NCBI GenBank assembly: GCA_025738555.1
Contig: JAOVFP010000004.1
Span: 372,001-436,000 of the forward strand
DNA length: 64,000 nt
Origin: Cyathus striatus
Taxonomy: Eukaryota; Basidiomycota; Agaricomycetes; Agaricales; Nidulariaceae
Direction of reading: 5' to 3'
The translations under genes were made by a program, and so were the position numbers. Shown piece by piece: positions 13,471 to 26,639 of the stretch. The notes beneath the pieces are model-generated. The model worked only from the letters and a program-made list of their open reading frames with translations. It did no database searches and was not told the DNA's origin. Every line of letters starts with the position of its first letter. Within the stretch, counting starts at the first letter, position 1.

Positions 13471-14087
13471 ATGTTCGCAAAACTTGTCGTAAGCACGGCT
13501 TCTCCTTTAAATGCGTCATCTAATTAGGTATACCTTAGATTATCGTAGCTGCTATTAGCACTACTGCACTTGCCCAAGTTCCCGCTCCGTCTTGCTATAG
13601 TGGGGGGACCAGAGGCGTGTCCGACTGTGCTCAGTTTATCAGCACTTTCTGCGCGGATGTTGCTGCTTCGACTGTATGAAACTGCTATTATAACTTGTAT
13701 GTATACAGCCTGACCTTCCTCATTAGTTCGGCCCAGGCCAGAATGGCGGGCGTTGCTTTGGCGTGAATGGCCATCGTTGTATGTTATCTCTCCCTTTCTT
13801 TTATCTAATGTTGACTTACATAACCATTTTACTACAGGTGACTTCATTGCTTACAGAGAACCCACTGATCCAGCTAGCCCTCCCTCCCAGGTAAACTGCA
13901 ATACCGTATTGAACGGAGTCGTCAAAAGCTGCCCTTATGTGGGATACTTCATATTCATTTATCTTTTAGAAACTGACGAACCATGCAGGGAGGCAAGGGA
14001 AAGATTAGCACTGCACCTGGAGTTTTCACTTTTACGGTTGATCCTAATGCTGGAGCCTGCTCTTCTGATGTTCAGCCCGGATCTTAA
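13471..14087 (+). CDS. small secreted cysteine-rich protein, Y3-like glycan-binding family
   Basis: The exons are 13471-13488, 13539-13673, 13727-13778, 13838-13938 and 13989-14087, giving 134 aa. A hydrophobic signal peptide (about residues 1-19, ending ALA before QVPAP) is followed by eight cysteines, enough for four disulfides. The pattern is SCYSGGTRGVSDCAQFISTFC, then CFGVNGHRC, NCNTVLNGVVKSC and a terminal DPNAGACSS. This spacing resembles the mushroom glycan-binding protein Y3 family. Introns are 50-59 nt. The third exon is read correctly only if intron 2 ends at ATTAG (13726), which has an ideal CTGAC branch site; using the earlier CAG at 13708 would give a stop. The gene is intact and has a TATA box. 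The family call comes from remembered cysteine pattern and length; a generic effector-like secreted protein is the alternative. Confidence 0.75.
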
Positions 14088-14479
14088 GCGTATGAGATAG
14101 TTTTATGGGATTGAAGAAATTAATGAAGGGAAATTATATTTCATGGTTTTGTGTACTAGCCAGTTGTACATTTGTGGATAAATAACGGAGTGTTTTGGTG
14201 TCCGTGTGACACATGTTCAACTTGGGAGAGGTGGGGATACACACCAATGAGAGATACATGAATTGGGCCACCGGTCCATGGAAAACAGAATGTGTGCAGG
14301 CAGGATGGTTTGAGGGCACGGCACGTGAAGTAGGTCAACAGCACAGTTGGCAGACATTAAAGATCTTGAGGTACACCATCAGTTCCGCCAACAAAACATT
14401 TTGTGGTGGCTTAAGTGTGTACGGGTACATGACAGAGAGTGGGTAACTAGGTAGGATGCTTTGAACTATGGTACTTTTG

Positions 14480-15480
14480 ATTCGCCCAGGTTAGCAAGTG
14501 GGTTGGTTGTGGTTTTGTGACGTCAAAACGTTATCTGTAGCTGATAATAACCGTAACTGGCTTTTATTCTCTGTAAAATGTCTGAGAACGATGCACATCC
14601 AGTACCCATGACCCAGGTTATTTATATATTCTCGACTATCAAGTCACTGTAATTTAATTTGTAAGGAGGAAGGCCGGAGGGGTTGAACTGTACTTAATTC
14701 CGCTCATGCGTTATGTGAAACAGAAATAGGGACATATGTGATACTACAATTAGCCTAGCCACCACGAAATGGGCGTATTTACCAAGTACGACTACCGCAT
14801 TTATATTGTCGAGACAGCCATCGTTGAGACAGGCTGTTTCGGTACTGCTCGAGGCTGATACAGACAACACATAAAATAGATATGAGTAGTGGGGATGAGT
14901 CTGGACGTGGAAATGATCGAGCCGTGGTGGTGTAACGAGGGAGTGATTGCACAAGCTTCGAGTTCGAGTACAAGCCTTAGAGAAGACCACAAAAAACATT
15001 AGATAACAAGAATTTAGCGATGACTGCGAGCATTGAAGACCAAGTAAAGACGGCTCAGAGATCGCAGATGGAGGAAGCGAGAGGAAGCAAAAGTCCTAAT
15101 CGTCTCAGTAAACACACTATAGAATTTATTTTCTGAATCTTCAGATGAAACGCTTAATGGTGCTTTGAGAATATGAAGGATGAAATTTGAAGAGGAATAT
15201 CCACGGGTTAACCGTTAGTTGAAATTAATAGCACTGGAAGTTGGGCGGAAGCCGGCTGAATGGTTGGATGAGTTTCGGAAGGTTACGTAGGCGGATACGT
15301 GTGTTTAGTCTGAAAGGATTCGCCAAAGAAGCTAAAGTTTCAGCCAAATAGTGTGCAAACACAGTAAGTAAGCAACCCAAAGCAACCCGTTCAAAACGCG
15401 TCGGCCCTTTCTACTTAATCCACCCTTCTCGTCCTTGCGGAATATTCAGATTTTATATGAAGAAGCTATGCTGCACCTCC
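14480..15480 (+). repeat. dispersed repeat, copy 2 (upstream of SET3-like copy B)
   Basis: Homologous to 9030-9560 and 30290-30735, but with an extra internal stretch at about 14700-15130. It leads directly into the SET3-like copy B, as copy 1 leads into copy A. Confidence 0.7.
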
Positions 15481-15796
15481 TAGAAAAGCAAGATATTACT
15501 ATCGATGCGTCGCGAGGCAAAGCTCAGTCTGCTTGATCTAGGGGGCTGCTGGGCCCAGTGCTGGAGGACACCCAGGTCAGGGGAGGAGTGCAAGCTCATC
15601 GGGTTCGATGCATAGATATGGGATTCACGGGAAGACGAGTCGTGGAGGGATGGAGGAGTAGGAAAGGCCGTCCCTACCAAGTGCCGTGCCAGAACCGCTG
15701 GCTCCCACAACGACGATAGACCCTCCTGCCAAGAAGACAAAGAGAAGGCCCACCCGACGTACTCCCAGACAACGACAAAGACAGAGATAGAGATAA

Positions 15797-18700
15797 ATGG
15801 ATACACCCACCCAGCTCACCCCTTTCCTCTCTATACGACTGCCCACCTCAGATCCACCAGCAGATACCTTCGAATCCATCCGCTGCATCTGCGGCTTCAC
15901 CCACGACGATGGATTCTCCATTGCGTGCGATATCTGTCTGAGGTGGTGCCGCGTTGCATGTTTTGGCATAGGCCACGACGAGGTTCCTGATGAGTGGCAG
16001 TATTGGGAATGTGTCCCTCGAGGTCGATAGGGAGAAGGCGGTTCGTGTGCAGCGTATTCAGTGGAAGTGTGTCCTGGAGCACGGAGGGGTGGCTGTGACC
16101 GGTCGGAACAGATGAAGTCCAGGCGTAGAGCGAGAACGTCGAGGAGAGGGGAACTTAGTGCTCAGCGCACGTAAAGAAGAAACGCGGAATTTCGATTGCG
16201 CATTCCCCAACAACCGCCACCACATCCACCACATCCATCCTCCTCGCCTCATCATCAGCCATTCCACCCACCACTCGACACCACAAACGAAGACGACCAC
16301 ATCGACATCGACGAACCTTGGACACACTCCTACGTCCCCCTATCTACAGACATAATCCCACACGCCGACACCCGTGCAAAACTCCGCCGTCACGCACAGA
16401 ACTGGCGGGGCATAACAGCGTTAACATCCACTCCATCCCCCTACACACCTTTTCCCATCCCTGTCCCAGTGCCACCATCAGATTCCCAAGACACCCAAAT
16501 CCATCTCCGCCCCCTCCCACCGACGCCAGTCCCACCCTGTCTAAGCCTGCACTCGCACCTCTCGATTCGGCCACCTCCGTACACGGTGCATACGGTGCAG
16601 CCTATCAAGACCCAGTCGTTCATTACCCCGTATACAAGTCGTATTACACCGTCGTCGTCGTACCTCTCCGACCCACTCAATGGCTACGCTCATCTGGGTA
16701 TGCCAAGGCCTTTCGTGCATCTCGTAGGGCCGCCTTTGGACGTTACCCTCGACGCTCGAGTGTCCGGTAACAAATGCCGTTTTGTACGAAGTGGATGTAG
16801 ACCTAACGCTGTCATTCGTCCTGTGCTTTGTCCTGAAAAGGCAAAGAAGGAGGGGGAAGTGGATACGGCGTTGTCGTTTGGGATTTTTGCGGTTAGAGAT
16901 TTGAAGGCGAATGAAGAGGTTGTGCTAAGATAGGAATGGGACGACGGGAATGCGATTCATAGTTTGCCCGCGTTGATTGAAAGTCTTCAGATGTTTCCGT
17001 GAGTGGTTTTTTGTCTTTTAGGGGGGTTGGGTTTTGGTTTACTGATACGTTAGCTTGCCGCTTTTTTCTTCTTTTTCTGCTTCGACGCCTGTTTCTCCAT
17101 CGACTGCGAATGTACCGAATGCGACAACTGCTCCACCACCTTCAGCTGTTCCACTATCTTCAACTGTACCGCCGTCACCTTCAACTGTACCTCCAATCAC
17201 TGCGTCACCACCTCCAACCACCGCACCACCACCTTCGACTCCATCATCTACCACCGCGCCTTCACCCACCTCGAACCCGCCATTTCCACGCACCTCGAAC
17301 CCGCCGTTTCCACGCACCTCGGGCCCGCCGTTTCCACCCGCCGCCCCACCCATCAGCACTCAGCAATGCGCCCACCTCCACCAACAAATGGCCAACATCC
17401 TCCACCTCCTCTCTTCCACATCTACAACATGCGCATTCGGCGCACGCGCAAAAGACTGCGCCCTAGTTCAAATGGCGGCATTCGTCGACGGGGAGGTCGT
17501 TTCCTCCGTTTCTGGATCCGAGTTTCCTGCTTCTGCTACCGCTGCTGGAGAGAAAGCGGGAGGGGTGGATCTGGGACCGCTCATTGGTCATCAGAGAGGG
17601 TTCAAGATGAGAGAGAGGGTCCCTTTTTCAGACGGGTTGAGCGGGGTCGAGATGTGTGTTGATGAGCCGGAGGAGAGGGAAGGGGAGAGGACGGAGAAGG
17701 AGTACGAGGAGGAGGGGAAGAAGAAGAAAGAGAGGGTTGTTAATGGGCGCAGTAGGCAGAAGCGAACGAGGTAGGGGAGGGACAGGGGGAAAGGCGTCGT
17801 GCGTGCTGAGGGGGCGGAGGAGGAGGATAGGCGTGATAGTAAGATCTACTTCTTTCTTTTCCCCTTTGTTGCGGTACGCGAATCACTCGCTCGTGTTGCT
17901 AACCTTCTCTTACAAGTTCTCCACTTCGGCGAATTAGGATATGTTCTCCTTCAAAGTCTCCTCGCTCGATGCGTCAAGATCCGACGATGGATGTGGAGGA
18001 TGAGTTGCCGCTGTCGCCGTTTGTTCCTCCCAAGATGAGGAAGAACTGGTTTGATCGACCGATGGCTGTTGGGGAGGGAGGGGATGTTGTAGAGATTGAG
18101 ATTGTGGATGGGTATCGAGGGGTTGAGGGTACGGCTGGAGTGGATGGAGGTGTGAAGGATGGCGCAGGCACGGAGGAGGAAGAGGAAGAAACAGTGGGCG
18201 ATACGGGTGGAGAGTCACGGCCGATTTTCCATTGGAGGAAGGGTACGTTTCTGTTTATTATATTCTATTGTTTCTCATTGTCGTCTTTGCTGATCACTTG
18301 ATCGATAGGTTTCGAGTCGAGGTTGTGGATGGTGATTTTGGTACCGAGCAAGGTAGCTACTCGTGCTCGTGCCCGTACACTTTGCTGACTTCTTTTTGTG
18401 ATCCTGCAGTTGCTGACCCTTCGACGGTCAAGCTCGACACTGTCCCACTTCCTCACCTCCCGCGACATCGCCATCCATGCGTTTTGCTAAATTGTTGCTC
18501 GTAATGCCAATCACAGGCGCTTACGCCGTCATTGGCTCGAATAATGTGTCGATTTCGGAAACACTGGGAGTTCGGCTGGGGCTCGGGAGGTGCAAAGGCA
18601 AGGAGAGGGCCGTGGATGTTGATCCTAGCGTGGAGGAGGGTTTGTGGTGGCCTCAGATGAGCTGGAGCACGTTTACGCGTAGGGATTCATTCTAGGTCAG

Positions 18701-20840
18701 CCAGTTGCCGAGGGAAGAGGAAGAGGAGGAGGCTGAAGCGGAGGTTTCATCACTGAATACGCGTAGGGTGGCTTTGTCGCCGCATAACCATTCACCGATA
18801 CCCATGGAGGAGCCGTCTGCATCTGGAGATGGTGACGTCGAGATGGACGAGCTCGACATTCCGCTCACGCATTCGATGCATAGTCTTGGAGAGGAGAGAC
18901 ACGCGTCTCCCGTTCCCCTACATGAAGAGCATTCTCCTCTTTCATCTATTGCTTCGTTGCCGGCTCCTCTACCCACCGCTCTCAACACCAAGTCCGCCTA
19001 TGTGCCTCTGCCTCGCCTACGTCAATCTCTCCCCTTTCCCCAAGCCCTCAGCCCACGAGAGACTTTCCATTCGGCAATAACACCCCACTATCACCTCTCA
19101 CTTACCCACCGTCACCGCATCGTTCTCCACTGTCCACTTCGCCGTTCCCTGATACACGAGACCACGTGCCTAATCTGGAGGACGAACATTCGCCATTGTC
19201 ACCGATGTCGACGATACCGTCGTTGCCGATGGTTGATGGTGGGGAGATTGTTGGAGATGAATGTCACTCTTCTCCTGACGTGCCGATTGCGTATAGTCTT
19301 GCTCCCGAGTCTCCTGCGCCTCAAGTCGTCGTTCGGTCACCTCTTCGTGGGCCTCCCGCCTCCGCTTTGCCCATCTCGTCTCAGGAACCGTGTTCAAGAG
19401 AGGCAATTCCTCTTTTGCCGTCCATGCCGCCATCATCTCCTCTCGCGCCCCCGTCCGAAATGCCACGAGAAGCATCCGATACTTCTCCCACATCAGGATC
19501 GTCTCTGCTTCAACCGGTCCCCGTTCCCAAAGTCAAGCTCACCCTCAAGGACTTCGCGCTGCGGAAGAAGAAGCAGCTGGAAGAGGAAGTTACTCGTACC
19601 AGCATTCAGACGTCGCCAATGAGTGCCTCATCTGTGTTCGCTGTTTCTCCGGCGGGTACGAATGAGGTGTTGGTAGTTTCACCTGCTGGTACGAACAAGG
19701 TGCTGGCTCCGTCACCTCTGGTGCCGCAGACCGTTTTATTGCGGTTGCCTATTATACCTCATCTACGGGCTCTTTCCACGAAAGCCCCCTCTCCGGTTTC
19801 GCTGCCATCACCTCCTATGTCGTGTATATAGGTGTTTGTGGACGGTCAGCATGATCTAGCAAGGGAGGCTGTCGATACGACTCCAGTCGAGCCTCTTCCG
19901 TCAGCTCAAGGGAAAGTTATGGATATCGACGACCATCAGATGGCACCACCAAAGGTCAACGGATATCACCCTCCTCCGCTGTCATCTTCCGCCCTTCACA
20001 ACTCCAAGTTGGCTCATACTCCCTCCCCGCCACCTCCTCGAGCAATAGCGAAGCTTGCTCCAAGTCCGCCACTCACGCACGAGATTACGCGTGAAGCCAA
20101 GGTGGAGCTGGTTGAACAGTCCATCGCGGTCGGTTCTTCACCTTTACCAAGCGACACCTCACCTCCTGTGCCCGTCGTCACTGTCTCACTGACCAAAGAG
20201 ATATCCAGACTTCCACTCACCACCAATGCACCCCTGGACCATCCTCAAACTCGTCGGGTTTCTCAGCAAGAAGGCAAAATCGGCGAGGCCTCTCCACCTC
20301 CACTAAAACGGTTCGATTCCTATCGTCCTCGCAGTCCTCCAACGCATCCTAGGTCTTTTCATACTTCCATGTCGCCTTCTGGTGGACGACCTCTCTCATC
20401 CTTTTCTCCTCTTTATCGCTCGTCAGGCTCCTCGTTCACATCCAATCCCAGCACGTTACCCACCGCCCCACGACCTGTACCCAGTGCACCCCGCGCCCTT
20501 CGTAACGGCATTCTTTCGTCTCAATCGAGCCAGTCTTCGTATGTGCCTTCCCCGCGTTCGTACTCAGGCTCGTCGTACATTCCCAGAGGACCATTAGCTG
20601 ATCGTGACCGCGGCGATCGATGGCCGCATATCGTTCACGTAGACGGGGTCGGTAGCTTTACTTACATAGTTTATTCTATTTATGACCTTTTTTTCTTTTC
20701 CTTCGCTACTTGGGCCGATGTTTATTCCTTTTTGTCTACTCTTTGTCTCTCTATTTCGTGCTTTCTCGTATCCTCTATCGGTATTTCTTACGTCGTTTAT
20801 CTGCTTTTCGCATTCCTTTGCACTGCTGCATTAGATTAGT
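15797..20840 (+). pseudogene. SET3: SET3-like PHD-finger/SET-domain protein, longest copy B, damaged
   Basis: Fungal SET3 proteins are scaffolds of a histone deacetylase complex. The ATG at 15797 starts the chain. Domains in order are a PHD finger (RCICGFTHDDGFSIACDIC, 15880-15950), a basic KKKRGIS block (16170), WTHSYVPLSTDI (16319), and a SET-like domain (CRFVRSGCRPNAV to FGIFAVRDLKANEEVVL, 16770-16930). Then come a Pro/Thr-rich linker, an ISTQQCAHLHQQMANILHLL helix (17350), KMRKNWFDRP (18035), KVKLTLKDFALRKKKQLEE (19530) and a Ser/Pro-rich tail with RGPLADRDRGDRW (20590). Defects: the PHD finger has lost two zinc ligands (Arg in WCRVAC, Tyr in WQYWEC). The frame shifts near 16025, about 16190-16290 and 19080-19170. 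TAG replaces an expected Trp at 16931-16933, and TAG falls at 19829. Exon limits downstream are not resolved. It is a pseudogene unless many errors are present. Confidence 0.8.
17268..17339 (+). repeat. 24-bp coding tandem repeat, three units
   Basis: Three near-identical 24-bp units encode NPPFPRTS-type octapeptides in the Pro/Thr-rich linker of SET3-like copy B. Likely replication slippage in a disordered segment. Confidence 0.8.
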
Positions 20841-20849
20841 ACATATAAT

Positions 20850-23827
<2,978 letters not shown>

Positions 23828-24071
23828 GCTGCTTGGATGGAAGGAATAGAATTGTGTATGGATAGAAATGTATGCGTATACTATGATATGTGTTTGGATT
23901 GTTTTAGTTGGATTATCTAAGCAACCACTTCACGAATATTCAGTTGGCACAAAGTACGAATCTACTGCTATAAAAACAACTCTGTGAGAAGATTAAATAA
24001 TTCAGGAATAAAGCTTTGGGATAATACCAAAATATACACTTTATGGTATTACCTGTGATGTTCATCAACCA

Positions 24072-24080
24072 TCAGTAGAC
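24072..24080. repeat. left 9-bp target-site duplication (TCAGTAGAC) of TIR element 1
   Basis: Identical to 26629-26637, directly abutting the inverted termini of the element at 24081-26628. Confidence 0.85.
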
Positions 24081-24559
24081 GGGCACATAGAAAATTCCGG
24101 GCATGCACAAAAGTGAGCATGATTGAGCATGTCACACTCAAGGTATTTATTTTAGTTCTAAATGGCCCATTTGTGGGTCAAAAAGAGTGTAAATCAAATG
24201 TACATACTAGTGTTGTATGTCTGTGTCATATTGTGAATGTGAGTGATGTTTCTAATCAAGATATGAGGTCAAATCTTGAAGAATAATATTTATACTTCAC
24301 GCTCATGTTCACGCTCAAGGTGTGAGTGTGGATTGAGCATGCACGCACACATCACGCTCAAGATTTTACTTCACGCTCAGGGTCAACATCTCACGCACAG
24401 GGTCCATACATTCACGCACAGGGTCTAAGTTTTCACGCTCAAGGTCATCAACTCACACTCAAGGTCTGTCAACTCATGCTCAAAGTCTTTACTTCACGCC
24501 CACAAAAAAAATTATATGTTACATTTATATTTTGGCTTCACTTACATGTGGGAGGAAAA

Positions 24560-25860
24560 GTAAGTTGCAAGTGTAATATTTGTGAGCATGAATAGGAATA
24601 CCAATCGCACTCAGACATTGAGCGTGAGTGTAATACTTGTGAGCATGAATAGGTGAGTGTAATACTTGTGAGTGTGAATAGGAATACCAATTATACTCAT
24701 GCTCAAGTTGAATGCAAGTGTAATATTTGTGAGTGTGAGTAAGGATACCAATCATGCTCACACTCAAGTTAAAGAACATTGAGCGTGAGTGTAATACTTG
24801 TGAGCATGAATAGGAATACCACACTCACACTCAAGTTGAATGCAAGTGTAATATTTGTGAGCGTGAGTAAGAATACCAATCATGCTCATGCTCAAGTTAA
24901 AGAATATTGAGTGTGAGTGTAATACTTGTGAGTGTGAATAGGAATACCAATTATACTCACACTCAAGTTGAATGCAAGTGTAATGTTTGTGAGCATGAGT
25001 AAGGATACCAATCATGCTCACACTCAAGTTAAAGAACATTGAGTGTGAGTGTAATACTCGCAAGCATGAATAGGAATACCACACTCACGCTCAAGTTGAA
25101 TGCAAGTGTAATATTTGTGAGTGTGAGTAAGAATACCAATCACGCTCATGCTCAAGTTAAAGGATATTGAGTGTGAGTGTAATACTTGTGAGCATGAATA
25201 GGAATACCAATTATACTCATGCTCAAGTTGAATGCAAGTGTAATATTTGTGAGCGTGAGTAAGGATACTAATCACGCTCACACTCAAGTTAAAGAACATT
25301 GAGTGTGAGTGTAATACTTGTGAGCATGAATAGGAATACCACACTCATGCTCAAGTTGAATGCAAGTGTAATATTTGTGAGTAAGAATACCAATCATGCT
25401 CACACTCAAGTTAAAGGATATTGAGCGTGAGTGTAATACTTGTGAGCATGAATAGGACTACCAATTATACTCATGCTCAAGTTGAATGCAAGTGTAATAT
25501 TTGTGAGTGTGAGTAAGAATACCAATCACACTCATGCTCAAGTTAAAGGACATTGAGTGTGAGTGTAATACTTGTGAGCATGAATAGGAATACCAATTAT
25601 ACTCATGCTCAAGTTAAAGGGCATTGAGTGTGAGTGTAATACTTGTGAGCATGAATAGGAATACCAATTATACTCATGCTCAAGTTAAAGGGCATTGAGT
25701 GTGAGTGTAATATTTGTGAGCATGAGTAAAAATGCCAATCACACTCACACTCAAGTTAAAGGACATTGAGTGCAAGTGTAAATAAGTATTATAAATGTGA
25801 TAGAATACCTATCATGCTCATGCTCAAATCAAAGGGCATTGAGTATGAGTGTAAATATAA
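24560..25860. repeat. tandem array, about 260-bp unit made of two ~130-bp halves
   Basis: Alternating phrases (GAGTGTAATACTTGTGAGCATGAATAG and ACTCAAGTTGAATGCAAGTG, here run together only in description) recur about every 130 bp with variants, in both polarities of the GAGCGTGA motif. Unit spacing is regular for at least four large units. Confidence 0.85.
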
Positions 25861-25909
25861 TACTGACATGCAGTTATACTATGCAAATATGTGTGATAGG
25901 TAGTAGTCT

Positions 25910-26320
25910 ATCCTGTATTGCTCCCTGCTTCATTGTGAATTTCCCTGCTTTGTTATTAAGCCCCTTTCCTTGTTCTGAAGTTCCCTACTTCGCTGTAAAG
26001 CCCCATTCTTTGTTTTGAATTTCCCATGGTCTCTGCTTCACTGTGAATCCCCCTGCCTTGTTCTTAATTTTCCTGCTTCATTGTAAAGCTTCCTGTAATT
26101 TTCTGAGCCCCTTGTTTCATTATAAACTTCCCCTGTTTCTGCTGTTCAATATATACCATTCTCTAGCTCTATAAATTTTTAACTGTTAGTCTGAATTACT
26201 GCTACACTCTCTGAGTCATTTTTTCAACTTGTAGATCATATGTACACTCTCTGAATCATTTATATACACTCTAAGTCATATCTAAACACTCTGGATCATT
26301 GGTATACATTTTAAATCAAT
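25910..26320. repeat. degenerate short repeats inside element 1
   Basis: Two blocks: about 30-bp units of the form CCCTGCTTCATTGTGAATTT (25915-26140), then about 24-bp units around ACTCTCTGAATCATTTATA (26200-26325). Confidence 0.6.
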
Positions 26321-26628
26321 ATACACTCATAAAGAAGACAATAACAATGAAATATATATAAAACCCACTGGTGTTCTTCAATTATTACATTACAGTGCTT
26401 AGTATATACCAAATTGTATTAAAAACATGCTTTACTATGCCAATTATTCAGTATGTAGTTGATATAAGACAGCCAGTTGGCTCATGCTCATATAAGGATT
26501 ATTCACGCTCATGTATAGAATATTCACGCTCACATCACGCACAGGGTCGAATTTTCACGCTCAATAGGTGAGCGTGCACGCTCAACTCACGCTCACTTTT
26601 GTGCGTGCCCGGAATTTTCTTGCTGCCC

Positions 26629-26637
26629 TCAGTAGAC
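26629..26637. repeat. right 9-bp target-site duplication of TIR element 1
   Basis: TCAGTAGAC, identical to 24072-24080. Confidence 0.85.
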
Positions 26638-26639
26638 GT

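Larger units (their letters stand above)
24081..26628. mobile_element. non-autonomous DNA transposon 1, GGGCA termini, 9-bp target duplication
   Basis: The left end starts GGGCACATAGAAAATTCCGG. The complement of the right end starts GGGCAGCAAGAAAATTCCGG, and the match continues through GCACAAAAGTGAGC. Both ends touch perfect 9-bp direct repeats TCAGTAGAC. Inside are no credible transposase ORFs. There are subterminal TCACGC(T/A)CA(A/G)GGTC motifs (24350-24500), a long tandem array (24560-25860) and short degenerate repeats (25910-26320). Open antisense frames in the array are by-products of repetition. A 9-bp duplication fits Mutator-like elements best; the KDZ group, which also has repeated subterminal motifs, is another candidate. 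A related copy lies at 47884-49361. Confidence 0.85.

Noticed and set aside
24525..25344. Three overlapping antisense ORFs of about 100 aa with repeated peptides.
   Set aside because: They follow the tandem DNA unit, have no start context or domain, and stop irregularly.
24560..25860. CRISPR-like regular repeats.
   Set aside because: Eukaryotic context, units adjoin without unique spacers, and the array lies inside a TIR element.
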